Below, in pieces: positions 34,300 to 47,032 of a DNA stretch of 64,000 nt. The position numbers and the translations under genes are program-made. Source of the DNA: Flaccisagitta enflata (taxonomy: Eukaryota; Chaetognatha; Sagittoidea; Aphragmophora); assembly GCA_965153355.1 (NCBI GenBank), contig OZ231126.1, positions 60,760,001 to 60,824,000 on the forward strand, given 5' to 3'. Each line of letters begins with the position of its first letter. Position 1 is the stretch's first letter. The notes under the pieces were generated by a model that was not told the DNA's origin, made no database searches, and saw only the letters and a list, made by a program, of their open reading frames with translations.

Positions 34300-35780
34300 C
34301 ATTTTAAAGGTGCCTTTGAAGTACCTCCAGTAAAAATTTTGTTCAAATCATTCAACGTTTAGGGGGGTAACAAAATTTTTTTTCTTCAAAAAAATCGCAA
34401 AAAAGCTGTTTTTTTTTCAAAATTTGAGTACGTTAATATTTCCACAGCCTCATAATTTTTTACATACAGCTTAATTAGGGTGTAATTTATGTGCATGTAA
34501 AATTTCAAGACATTCCCATCTTTAAGATGGGTTTTAGGCCAAAAAAACGCCAAAAGGGTAATTTCAGGAGAAACCAACCAAATCATAAAACCCTCAAATC
34601 ATAGATTTTGCTCATTTTTTGTGTACAGGAGTGCCCGGGGGAGATATTCAAAAATCCCAAATCTTTTCGTTCTACGACCAATATTTTAGATTTTACAGGC
34701 ATTTGAAATTTTTGACATTTTGAGAATTTTGGGTATTTTGCAAAGGTTTAAATGGTCATAACTCCACTAGTATATATAGGAATGAGGTGATCTTGGTATC
34801 AATCTACAAGTTTTAGCCTAAAGAATATTACAGAACAAAAATTGTATTGGAAAAATTCATATTTGATGGTTTTTTCATCTATGCGGGGCCATTTTGGGTA
34901 CCCCTAGATACCTAGTACGATGAAATTTGGTGAAAAAATTTTTGCAAAAGATTCTCTGATGTTTTTTTATTCATATTCAAAAGAAATTAGAATGGCGTTT
35001 TTCTTCAAAGATACAAAAATAATGGGTCAAAGTGAAGCCCTTTGAATCCTAGCTCCTGATTGGTCAGCGATAGATCCAAAGAACCAATCAGGAGCCAGGA
35101 ATCAAAGGACTTCACTTTGACTCTTTTTTTCAGTATCTTTGAAGAAAAACGCCATTTTCTTTTCTTTTGGATATGAATCAAAAAACATCAGAGAATCTTT
35201 TGCAAAAATTTTTTCACCAAATTTCATCGTACTAGGTACCTAGGGGTACCCAAAATGACCCCGCATTGGCGAAAAACCCATCAAATATAAATTTTTCCAA
35301 TAGAATTTTTGTTCTGTAATATTGTTTAGGCTAAAACTTGTAGATTGATACCAAGATCACCTCATTTCTATATATACTAGTGGAGTTATGACCATTTAAA
35401 CCTTTGCAAAATACCAAAAATTCACAAAATTCCAAAAATTTCAATTGCCCGTAAAATCTAAAATATTGGTCGTAGAACGAAAAGATTCGGGATTTTTGAA
35501 TATCTCCCCCGGGCACACCTGTACACCAAAAATGAGCAAAATCTATGATTTGAGGGTTTTATGATTTGGTTGGTTTCTCCTGAAATCACCCAAAAACGGC
35601 CATTTCGGGCACTTTTTTTGAGACATTTGTATACACACGTGATACTGGGTCTAACAAGCCTGGATTAGTGTTCCCCAAGATGATACGCACATTTCAAGAC
35701 CCAAATTGATAGGTGCCACCCGACTTGCACTTTTGACCCCCCTTATCTTGCAGCTAGAAATCCTTATTCCTCAGACGGCC
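34300..35780. mobile_element. Foldback element related to 19930-22250
   Basis: Arms about 34570-35045 and 35070-35580 are near-perfect reverse complements around 35045-35065 (gctcctgattggtcagc / ccaatcaggagcc). Outer parts (aacgtttaggggggtaac near 34350; acaagcctggattagtg near 35660; ttattcctcagacggccg near 35763) are shared with the 19930-22250 region. Confidence 0.75.
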
Positions 35781-35891
35781 GTGCAATATTTATCACGCTG
35801 ACACTAACCGCGCAATATTTATCACGCTGAACTTATTCGATCACCCAAAAGACAAAATCTCGATTAAAAGTCATTGGTCCCACTAGCTGAC

Positions 35892-35936
35892 CTTGGATGG
35901 ATGAGTTTCATCCGTCGAAGATTCGGCTCGATCCAT
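35892..35936 (-). CDS. Candidate first coding exon of ACSL (weak)
   Basis: On the minus strand, ATGGATCGAGCC... reads 15 codons (MDRAESSTDETHPSK) ending CAAG|gtcagc in phase 0, the phase the first identified ACSL exon at 18690 needs. It lies in non-repetitive DNA between the SPNS 3' end and the repeat-filled region. No membrane anchor is encoded, and the resulting intron would be 17 kb. Phase agreement alone has a one-in-three chance. Confidence 0.15.
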
Positions 35937-37674
35937 CGTGTTCAGGATCGAGTGGTTATGAGCTAACAGGAGAATTTTGAAGGTTGGAAGGAGGGAAACG
36001 GAAGAAAAGATTTACGATGGGCGACCCACGAGTTTGATCTCGCAATAAACGCGTTCACTGGTTTGATCAAGATACAACCCGTATCACGAGGAGAATGATG
36101 TAGCGATTTGTCAAAAAAAGATAAAGAGATCAATGATTTTTGACGTCAGCCAAAGGTCCTTCAGGTGTTTGCGAGGATGAGTTTGAATGTTTCAGACGTA
36201 AGTTTAAAGGGTAATGACGTAGTTTCGTTGAGGGAGGAGATGCAAGTGAAAATATGGAGATCGAGGATTGAGTTCACTGTTATAGTTTGGTCACGAATGT
36301 CGCATGATTGTTTGTAGTTTGTCTTTTTATCTTCTTTTCATTGGAATTTCCTCGCAAAAAGCAAATTCTGGGATGAAATGAAAAAAAAATGTACGGATTA
36401 ATATATGAGCATTTAAGTCACAACAAAAACATTAAGAACACTTAAAAGAGGATGGAGGGAGGATGTAAAATTAAAAAAGACGATTGATCACCGATCGACT
36501 ATCGATTGTATTGATCTCCAGGGGGATAGAAACACTCGACGATAAACATAGTTGAAATACTAATCGAACTAGACTTTATTTGGGAATATAAAAGTTTACA
36601 ATCATGATAGATTTTTTACTTTGCTACAACTGTTCTACTTAGTCAACATCGATATTGAAAAAACATAATATGGGCATAACCTGTGTCGCGCCAACGTCAT
36701 CATTAGCGCTTCCCATGCACAAAATCCGTTCTGAATGAGACCGATTTAGTCCTATTTTTCATAAACTTTCCGTAAAACTCATTTTCCTAGAATCAACCAT
36801 TTCGATAAATCGCCACTACTGAAGCAACAGTGAGAAATCACTGAGACGGCAAAGATTGAAACACAAAAGCGACAGTGAGAGATAGAATTTCGTCCCACAT
36901 AAATCATCCAATGCTGAATAATCACCACCAATCAGTCCCCCAAATGGGCCCAATCCCCAACGCACGATCAGAATACTGATAGAGAAACTCCTTCATAAAT
37001 AGCGACAAAGTCGAACGCTCCAGAGGTAGGGAAGAAAACCTCAAACTTTGATACGTGAAACCCAAGTTAAAAGATATAAATGATTTTGTTATTATTTCTG
37101 GAGTAGAAATCGATCAAAAAGTCAGAAAGCTCTCACATTGACTAATTATGCGAAGCTTTTCCGATTACGCTTCTCGATAAAAGTTCTTAAAATAACGAAG
37201 AAGGCTCGAAATGACAAGTTCCCGTAAATGATAAGGACCAGAAGAAGCATGAAAACACTAAGCGATGATCAAAAATGAGGGCGAAAATAACTTAAAAACG
37301 ACATGATTAGCGGAGCAAAGCAAACATTGGGGGACTCATCCCCCACGCGTACTATAAAAATGTTTAAGAGTTGGTTTCGCGTTGGAAGATCGTCCTCTAG
37401 AGGGGAGAGGAAGAGAAAAAGGAATGCTTCAAAAAAAGCAAGATACCGACAGAAATAATAAACCGTCGGACAGAAATAATAAACCGACTAACGGGATGTT
37501 GTATGAAAAATCACGCGTATAGGAAAAAGATGAGATGCGCGGCCAAGCCATTAAGCGGTTTACAATTTCCGATAATTTTTTTTTGGCTGTTACAAAAACC
37601 GTTTCGAAAAGAGAAACTTAAAAAAATATTACATATAAACGGGCCGTTCATAAAAGGTCCATTCGCGTCTCTCA
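35937..37674. other. Intergenic, no gene recognised
   Basis: Largely non-repetitive. It may contain the SPNS 3' UTR and the 5' flank of ACSL. cgtgcaatatttatcacgctga is duplicated at about 35787-35830. No domain-bearing frame seen. Confidence 0.4.
36575..36580 (-). promoter_or_regulatory. Candidate poly(A) signal for SPNS
   Basis: Minus-strand AATAAA about 1.1 kb past the SPNS stop, followed on that strand by T-rich sequence. Plausible but not decisive. Confidence 0.2.
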
Positions 37675-40572
37675 TCACACATCCGAATTGTCCGTGACGG
37701 CGGACTCGATGCTGGTGGCCGTGGCCGTGGAACATTGCGAGTCATTCCTCAATTGCCCTATGCGGTCGTCTTTGGGAGGTAGCAGGTAGTCATTTTGTCC
37801 CCTGGCCTCGGTCACGACGACGTCGATGGGGTAAATGTTGAGGTTGGCTCCTTCCACGTTTTCCAGCACGCCCAATTCGTTGAGTTTCGTCATTTCCTCC
37901 GCCCGACTTTTGTCCCTCACGATGAAAAGGGCGCAGACGAGGAAGAGGACGCCACCGACGACGCACGCCGCCACCGTCATATACAGCGAGTTCCTCAGCG
38001 GCAGGAAATGCGCCAAATCGTCGTGGGCTCCGGCCTCGGCGGTGGCGTCGGCGACGAGGCCGATGAGGTAAGGCGATCCGGCGTCACCGAATAAATGAGA
38101 CACGAGAATTTGAAGGGCCTCGGCCGTCGATCGACGAGTGGGGATGACGACGTAAAAGAGAATGTCGGCCACGACAGCCCAGTTGAGGCAGAGAAAGAAT
38201 TCGGCGAAGAAGACGAGCAGCCAGAAGACGGACGTGTCACCTTGGGAACGCATGATGACGGCCACGAGAAAAGGCGCGCAGATGAGCAGACCAATGGCGC
38301 AGACGAGGGCATCGGCCGATTCCTGACCGCGATTCTTCCAAGCGCGTGAAAACAAACTGCCGGAGATGACGCCTGCAAAATATACACATGGGCAAGGTGG
38401 GGGGAAAATAAGGGATGAAAATCATATTTCAGATCCTACAATGGTATATAGCTTCCAGGAGTTCTGGTACTGTTTTCATTGATCATTGTGACATTCCTTT
38501 TGATTTCTAATCTTAAATGCCATTTGTGGTTTTTTCCAATTTTGTGATCTGTTTTGAATTTGAGGTTGATTGGCCGGCCGACCCAGCGAGCGAGAGAGAG
38601 AGATCCTGAAGCGATCACATGAAATCCCGCATCTAAGCAACAGAATTTACTTAAGTAACGAGTGTCCCTCCCGTTAAATCCCGCAATTAAAGCAGCGGGA
38701 TTTAGTTAGATAATGAGTGTCCCTGTAGTTAAATCTATTCAGGGCGTGGCCGATTTATGGGGAATGCACACGTGTTGTAAAAATAACTATGTTAGTGAAA
38801 ATCGAAGCTCGCTCTCAGTTTCTCAAAATCGTACGCATGAAAATTGCTGAGAAATTGGTCTAGTGACATCTTTGCGGGAGTGACTATCTCAAATACATAC
38901 AGCCAAAAATCATTTCGAACTCAACAAAAAAAAAACGTTCTTTTTCCCCTACGTCTATCGAGAGTCTGGATAAAATACCGGCTCTTTGGAGAAAAAAACT
39001 GAGCAAACAAAGCACCACTCCCAAAATTGACATGTCAAAATGGAAGTTGCCTATCAGCGTATTCACAATGAGTCTTTTATCGAAGCCGGCGTGTCAAAAC
39101 TCTCAGACCGTAAAGGCAAAGTGTTCCAACATTGGGAACAAAAAATGGTTCGATTATTCAAACAAGTTCCGAAATCGGACGATTCTCAGCATGAGAGACA
39201 ACTGGTTTTAGGCGACGGAGAGAGGGAACTAATTAATAATCGATTCATCAAAATCATTACCTCCGATGCCGGCCGCTACGGTAATTCCTCCGAAGGTGAA
39301 AGCGACGTTGGAGGGATCGTCGCCGCGAACTTTGTAGGCCAACTCGGTGAGATGGGGCGTCCAATGCGCCAGAGCGCCAGACACGAAACAGACGGCGGTG
39401 AATCCCCACGTGGAAAAGACGAAAGAGGGATTGGTAAGAAGCGCCTGAATGTCGCGTAACCAAGATGAAGAAGCTTGTTGACGATGACCGCCATCGGATT
39501 CCCCACGCGGCGGATCGCGGAGGCAGAAGAGCAACAAGACGACGGAAACGACGCCGAAAACGGGCGTCACTCGCAGCGCCCACTGCCAGTGACCGAAGGC
39601 GTCGCGCACGTGAGAGCCGACGATGTAACCGAGACCGCTGCCGACGGGAATGGCGAAGTAAAACAGCGTCAGCATGACGGTCCGCATTTTGTCGGAGAAG
39701 AGATCGGCGATGATGGTGGGCGCCACGGTGGAATAAGACGCCTCGCCGATGCCCACGGCGCCGCGTAAGAGTCCAAACAGCCAGAAATAGTTGGGCGGGA
39801 TGAAAGAGCCGAGAAGAGTGGTCGCCGACCAAAAGGAGATTCCGACGATGAGAATGACGACGCGATTGTACCGATCGCCCAAGTAGCCGAAAGCCGGCGC
39901 GAAGAGCATATAAGCGACGATGAAGAGCGTTTGCAACAGTCCCGCCTGACCCTTGCCGATGGAGTAATAGTCCATGACGTCGCTGAGGACGCCGGCGATG
40001 GTGTAACGATCGACGTAATTGAGAAGATTGATGAAGAAGAGCACAAAGACGGCGGCCATCTTACGGAGAAACGATTGATCGTGGGGTTGTTTGAGAGAGA
40101 CGCCGGCTTCGCTGGAAGCGCCCGATGAGGAAGATTCGCTGTTGGCGTGAGGCTTCTTTAGGATGGCCGCCGTGGAGGAAGACTGCTGAAGATCGCCAGA
40201 GGATGGTAATTCGACGCTGGAGGCTTTCAGCGGAACGATGACGCCCGTCTCCGGGTTCACGTACAAAGTGTCGTCGTTCAAAGCGCCCGAGAGGCGATGA
40301 AGGCCGTTGCGGGCGATTTGCATGTTGGCGGCGTCGCCTTCTTCGTTGGCGAGAATGCCCGCGGCGCTACCGACGTGAGAGGCTTGGCTTAAAAACGGGA
40401 AACGCAGATTGGCGCCGTCGGAAAGAACGAGGCAGTCGATAAACTTGCCGGGCGTGGCCTTGCATCGAATCGGCGCCGCCATGTCGGTCAAGTCCATTTC
40501 CGGCGTGGAAGAAGTGGAACAAGTCACGGGCGCGTCTGTCGAAGGGACGGGACGATACGGGGACGGCTTCAT
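37675..40572 (-). CDS. SPNS: Spinster-type MFS transporter
   Basis: Two exons on the minus strand: 40572-39261 (GGA G|gtaatg) and 38372-37675 (tattttgcag acceptor), phases 1/1, 669 residues. The start is ATG at 40572 in a strong ctcaccATGA context. The frame stays open further upstream, but without another ATG. After a polar N-terminal region of about 168 residues comes the MFS fold: INLLNYVDRYTIAGVL, the family motif FGYLGDRYNR, RGAVGIGEASYSTVAPTIIADLF, FYFAIPVGSGLGYIVGS, LRVTPVFGVV...REPPRG-like (CLRDPPRG), NPSFVFSTWGFTAV, LNWAVVADILFYVVIPTRRS and SHLFGDAGSPYLIGL. Spinster homologues act in late endosomes and lysosomes (lysophospholipid efflux for SPNS1) or export sphingosine-1-phosphate (SPNS2). 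The sequence resembles SPNS1 more, but the paralogue is not settled. The long N-terminal tail is unusual compared with about 60 residues in vertebrate SPNS1. Confidence 0.93.
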
Positions 40573-42580
40573 GGTGAGCGAGATCGGGAGGTCGAGAGAA
40601 AAGAAAGGGAGAGAGAGATCGGTTTTGGATATTAACGAAGAATTGAGCGTCGGTAAGGTCGAGAAGAAAGTAATGAGAGAGAGGAGATCCAAAGGGAGAA
40701 ATTGCACGCAGAAGGAATTTAATCACCGGCTTCTCAGTGACGTGAGATCAATTCACCGCTTGAATGGAGACACACCCGAGCCCGGTGAAAAGAGTGATAA
40801 GGGAAGCTATTTTTTTTTCAAATATTAGTTTGTCAAATAAAGGTACCGAATAAACGGATTCTTTGTGTCAAAGTCGAGACTCCACCGAATTTTGTTTGAA
40901 TTAGCGAGAATAAACATTTGGGAAATTATTTCATTTCAAAGTCTAGGAGAGTGACGGAGGTGCGTGGCACTCCGGTTGCGACTGAAACATGTTGTGGTAA
41001 TGATATGAATTTCTCGGAACATCGAGCTTCCTCAGACGCGACTCGGAACGCGCGGTTAATCGTCCGATCCACTCCTGGGAAAGAAGACGAAGAAAGGACA
41101 ATTTTGAAATGGTTGGATCGACTCAAAGAGATCCTATGGCCTAAGAGTAATCACCAGGAGTGGAGAGGTAACTCGATTATCGCAATTGCGGCATAATTAA
41201 ATTAGAGGTCGACAACGATTAAAAGGCGGGGTAGTAAATGTCAGTTTAATGAGTGGACTTTATAAAATATTGCTTAGCTTGCTATCCGTACTATCCGTAG
41301 TGACATTTGGATGGCAAGATAAAGGCGTCTGGCCAATAGATACGGAGAAAAACATCGTACGACGCTTGTTCTAGCCTCTCATTGGATGAAGCAACGAGCT
41401 TGCAGTTATGACATGATGAAACGTTCCATTTTCAGAGCTCTCCTCAGGAGAAAATAACTATCCCAACCTCTCTCGCGTGGTTATCTTCGGACCATGTATA
41501 ATTGTAATTCCGATGAGGAACATTCCACGGAAAGCCTGTGGTTGAATGACGTGGACTAGAGGTCCATCCTATCAAAATGACGAGGTTCCCCAAAACCCGA
41601 TATTCACAGGGCTGATGAAACGTGGCGAATCAGCAAGATAGATACAAGGTGGATAAGGACAGCTCGACAGTCAGGATCGGTCAGAACTGGAGATGCCCAA
41701 TCGTAGTCACACTCAGAATCGATCAGAACTGGATATAGCATGGGGCTCTGTAAGCCACTACAGTATCTTGTCCATTTGTCCGATGGTCCGTCCATAATAA
41801 AGATCATTTGAGGAAGGTTTTCTGTCCAAAGAGGAAGGCCATAGCGAGTAATAACAGATGAAATTTAGCTGTTGTCCGGGCCCGGGGCTTGGGAGAGAAG
41901 GTGGAGGGACGAGTCGGTGTGAGATGAATCCCAATCCCCAAGCGAAGAGTGATGAGAAATTGAGACAGAGATGAAAGGTTGAACCAGATAGAAGGTTCAT
42001 TGACTCGAAGTCGAGCGCCGCGCCGGGTGAACGAACGGAAGAACATGTCACTTTAGTATGTAAAATTTTTGGCAACTGTGCAATTTTTAAAGGTCAATTC
42101 CACCAATTATTGCCATTCACGACCTTAGCGGGGAATCAAAGCCGAAGTTTGTAGCCAGCCTGGGAAAGGGGATAGGAGAAATCTTGAGTGACGAAATTGC
42201 GAAATTTGAACCTCTGTTGCTCATTGACTGCATGTAATGACGCAACTATGACGTCATACAAAAGAGATGCTCAATTTGCTCAATCGTGTAGAGTTCATGG
42301 GCTTACATAACTGCGTAATTCTGTAATAACAATTCACTTCGGCGGAATTAACTTTTTCTAGAAATGTAGTTGGAAATCCGAGCCCCGCCAACAACTGCGC
42401 AGAAACTAAATCATATTGGAGAAAATGACATGTTAGCGCTCCGATATCTATCTTCTAGTTTTTGTTGACACGCAGAAGCCAATATCATGCCCGATATAAA
42501 TGTGCTTCACTGGGCGAAATCAGAAGATACTTTTTTTTTCACCCGAAGAATAAAAACCCTTCCTAGACAAGCAAGGTAGC
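40573..42580. other. SPNS 5' flank and intergenic DNA
   Basis: Contains the CT-rich (minus strand) SPNS leader just above 40572. Otherwise unique sequence with no supported exon on either strand. Confidence 0.4.
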
Positions 42581-42935
42581 ACACGACTCTTTAACCCGCT
42601 TTGACCGTCGGTCGATCCCTTTTTGGGCAGCGGCCCCGAAGGGACCAATGATCTATGGAATCTTCTCCTCCTCCATACCCCCCTTTCCCCCACCTCGAGA
42701 CCCTTATTCCAACCTTGAGGCCCAAATTCTACCAAAATCTGCTAAATTCTGTCAAATTCTGCCAAATTTTGCAAAATTTTGCAAAATTCTGCCAAATTCC
42801 ACCAAATTCGGCCATCCCCCCTTCCCTGCAGCTTCAGGGAGGAGGAGGATAAAATTCCTCATGTGGGCCGCTACCCATCTCCCTCCCTCAATTCAATCAC
42901 ATCCTACTTGGGCAAAGGCAAAGCACGGGTACCGC
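42575..42935. mobile_element. Family H remnant plus family M element
   Basis: acacgactctttaacccgct and gaccgtcggtcgat (decayed H), then ttttgggcagcggccccgaa. A short array of aaattctgccaaattctg units (42715-42815) replaces the usual GCCTCAAAT array. It closes with gggccgctaccc and the outer segment gcacgggtaccgctgaccat. Confidence 0.6.
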
Positions 42936-43417
42936 TGACCATCTGATGCTTTTGCCGACTATCTATTTTTGTTGATCCTGCCTTAGGTCTTACTGCTTCT
43001 GCCCAAACGGTAGTGACCATGAATACTACCCCTGCCCACCCACACGCAAATGTTAGAATCACCATTCCATTCCTTTCCTTTCTCTTAAGTACTAACAGTT
43101 TAACGACTATGCGAAAACCTCTTTCACTCTGTTTTCTCTTTTTACAAAATACATCAGTGCCAAAGTTTGAAATCAAAGATAGAAACCCTATCATAAACTG
43201 GAGCTTCCCATCAATCGGTAACTGTGTCCAGACTTTCCAGGTTTAGGGAACCGCTGGCGTCTTTCTTCCTTTGGCCTCTGGGCGGGGCGGATGCTTACTC
43301 GATAAGATTCTTTCCGCTGATAATTGGAAAAAAGCTTGACAGGTCATTCGTCAACCCGAGAGAGGCGGGATTCTCGATCATTTTCTAGAGAGGTAGGATA
43401 GGACCAAACCATTATGT

Positions 43418-46400
43418 TAACTATATTTTTTTTTGTCAACATGAAAGTTTTCTCTAGGTGGCGCCCCCCTATCTTGGGTGTTTTTGCATGGGGAATCCAT
43501 TGGTGAAGTCAAAAATGCAAAAAAACGATGTTTAGAACTTGCCCTGGCCCGGTAACGAGCATATATGACCTTTCCACTCATTTTTTGCCATTTTTTGTCA
43601 GTTTTCAGAGATGTAGTTGCATTTAAGTCACAAAAATTGCATAAATATACCTCCAATAGATGAATTTAGTCCACCTGAAACATTTATGAGCAGCTTGGCC
43701 CTCTTATGGGGGAATAATTGGCTGTTAGGGCCCCGTATTGAGCATTATTTGAACAAATAAGCAGTAAATTATCGATTATTCTTCATCTATTGGTATAATC
43801 CTCCTTACTCAATCTCTGTGTTATGTTAAATTGATAGAGAATTTTTCAAAGCCCAAATGTTGCATGGGGCTGAGCAGGGGAAGGGGTTATCAGGCATTTC
43901 AGCCAGGGCATCATTGAAAAAAAGTCCATAAATATAACAAACACGGTTAATACTTATAAGTCGCGTGCAAGACTTACATTTAGAATGACATAGAATGATT
44001 AGAATGACTTAGAATGACTTGGTATACCCAAAAATAACCTTAAATGACTTAAAAAAATGAAAATGTTAAAAAAAGATATAAGTATGGGACTGACAAACCA
44101 AGCAACAGAGGGATGGATGGACAGAAAAAGTGGAATGTAGTCGCGTGCACGCGATTGAAAAGTTATGTTTAGCTGATGAGCTGACCAATCATTTGGACAT
44201 GGCATAGTGTAAATTAGCATCTCCTTTTGATGGTTTATCTTGCAGAAGTGGGCAGTTTTTGAATAATCAAGATCAGCTGAGACATTTTACTCAAGTAATC
44301 CTGTCTCATGATAGGAAATTAACAAATTTTGCCTCAATATAAACATTATTCAAGCAAAAAGTGATGATTTTTTGATAAACTGTTTACTGTAAACAATTGT
44401 GATAACTTGCATTTAAGACCCTGAGGGTGTGTGTGTATGTGTGTGTGTGTACATGTAAGTGTGTATGTCTTAAGTGTGTGTGTGTAAAGGGGAATGAGGG
44501 AAGTTTGCCAATCAATTATATTTCATTCCAGGGTTATTTGTTAGAGATCACGTAACTCACTATAGAGGTATTTATTTGTTGGGGAAAGAAAAAGGTTGAG
44601 TAGCAACAAGAGGTAAAGAAAAGAGGGGAGGGAAAAAGAAATAGTTAGAGAAAGCAATATTGATGAAGAGTAAACAAAAAAGGACAAGTCATTTCAAGAT
44701 CACTTGTGGTGTTCAGCTGTAGAAGTGCGGTGAGAGTAAGGCGTTGGCCCAAAGAGGCTAATGATCATGAATATAGAAGTGTATTTCCTCAGTAAGTTGG
44801 AATAGCCAAAATTGAAGGAGACATCAAAGTGAAAGATCAGGAGACCTAGTAAGAACATAGTCAGAATTAAGCTTTTGATAAGGCTTGAAGAGACTAGGTT
44901 TGTGCTGTTATGGGCATGCGAAAGCATATTTGAATTTTGCAAAGTTTTAAGTATAATATCATGAGAGGGCTGATATAAGGTCTTGGACAGTTGATTTGGA
45001 GCCAAAGAATGGCTAATACGGTATGATTTTTCTCTACTGCAATAAAAGATAAGGACATTATGCAAAAACTAAACAAGCTAGCCAAATTCTGAAAGAAGCC
45101 CTTGGAAGATGAGAGTTTGCAGTTCTTTGCTGGAAGATTTCAAGGATTTTCTGTAAAAAAAATGATCATTCTGATACTTGTGCCACTGTTAATGAGATTC
45201 TGCAAAATGAGAAATGTAGGAAAATTTTTGAAATATTGGTTGAACTAATTTCTTTAAATTGCTCTCATTTCTGAACAATTCGAGCTTATGTTTAAGGATA
45301 ATGTAGAGGCATTGATCAGAAAAGTATTCTTTTGTAATTTAACCTTGTTTAAAGATATTGTTGGAAATATTGTTTATTTTAATCTATTCAGCTTTACTTG
45401 ACAATTAAATCAAGTAACCAAGTAATCAGGCAGTTAACATTAAATCTATTATTATTTATTAAAATCAACTTTCACAAGCCCACAACTGCCCAAACCTAGC
45501 CTCTTCAACAATCAATCTCTTTCAAAATTTTCAATATTTGGACCCCCATGTTCATCCTAGGTCTCCTGAAGTTGTCCAATTTGGCCATTTCAACTGAGGA
45601 AATTCACCCCTATGTTCAATAGGACATTGGCCCCTTAGGGCCTCTGCCCTACTCTCACCCCACTTCTGCAGCTGAACACCACGAGCATTCTTCAAATGAC
45701 TAGTTCTCTTTCACTTCCTCTTCATCAATGTTTTTTCCCCATATGTTTCTTTTACCCCCACCTCTCATTTCTTTACCTTTTGTTGCTACTCAACCTTTTC
45801 CTTTCCCCTACTAATAAATGCCTTCATAGTGAGTAAAATGGTCTGTAATAAGTAACCCTGGAATATAATATTATAATGGATAGGTGGGCAAGGGTATACA
45901 AATCCTATTCCCTTTTACACATACTCACACGCAAACACACACACACACACACAATTCCAAAAACAAAAAACAGTTTATTGTGAAAGTCATCACTTTTTGC
46001 TAGAGTAATGCTCATACCTAAGCCATGAATTTATTAATTTCCTATCATGAAACAAGGCTACTAGAGATATATATCTCAGGTGACCTTTGTTTACAGTAAA
46101 CAGTTTATCACAAAATCCTCCCTTTTTTGCTTGAATAATGTTCATATCGTGGCAAAATTTGTTCATTTCCTATCACGAGACAGGACTACTTTAGTAAAAT
46201 GTCTTCTGCAAGATAAACCATCAAAAGGAGATGCTAATTTACACTATGCCATGACCAAATGATTGGTCAGTTTATCAGCTAAACATAACTTTTCAGTAGC
46301 GTGCACGCGACTACATTCCACTTTTTCTGTCCATCCATCCCTCTGTTGGTTGGTTTGTCAGTCCCATACTTAAACTTTTTTTTAACAATTTCATTTTTCA

Positions 46401-47032
46401 AGTCATTTAAGGTTATTTTAGGGTATACCAAGTCATTATAAGTCATTTTAATCATTCTATGTCATTCTAAATGTAAGTCTTGCACGCGACTTATAAATAT
46501 TAACCGCGTTTGTTATATTTATGGACTTTTTTTCAATGATGCCCTGGCTGAAATGCCTGATAACCCCTTCCCCTGCTCAGCCTCATGCAACATTTGGGCT
46601 TTGAAAAATTCTCTATCAATTTAACATAACAAAGAGATTGAGTTAGGAGGATTATACCAATAAATGAAGAATAATCAATAATTTACTGCTTATTTGTTCA
46701 AAAAATGCTCAATACGGGGCCCTAACAGCCAAATATTCCCCCATAAGAGGGCCAAGATGCTCATAAATGTTTCAGGTGGACTAAATTCATCTATTGGAGG
46801 TATGTTTATGCAATTTTTGTGACTTAAATGCAACTACATCTTTGAAAACTGACAAAAAATGGCAAAAAATGAGTGAAAAGGTCATATATGCTCGTTACCG
46901 GGCCAGGGCAAGTTCTAAACATCGTTTTTTTGCATTTTTGACTTCACCAATGGATTCCCCATGCAAAAACACCCAAGATAGGGGGGCGCCACCTAGAGAA
47001 AACTTTCATGTTGACAAAAAAAAATATAGTTA
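43418..47032. mobile_element. 3.6-kb palindromic element with about 1.3-kb arms
   Basis: The arms are about 43418-44725 and 45675-47032. Outer ends: ttaactatatttttttttgt at left, aaaaaaaaatatagttacca at right. Inner ends: cttgtggtgttcagctg at left, cagctgaacaccacgag at right. Both arms encode the same 79-residue frame (MEVYLCNFCD...) because they are copies, not because it is a gene. Each arm contains a long-form family H element at mirrored positions (about 43943-44158 and 46292-46510), so that insertion preceded the arm duplication. The loop (about 44725-45675) carries a decayed family M end (gacattggccccttagggcc, 45624). Confidence 0.85.

Noticed and set aside
39257-40046. Arg/Ser-rich frames on both strands across the SPNS exon
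   Set aside because: Shadows of the GC-rich SPNS coding frame.
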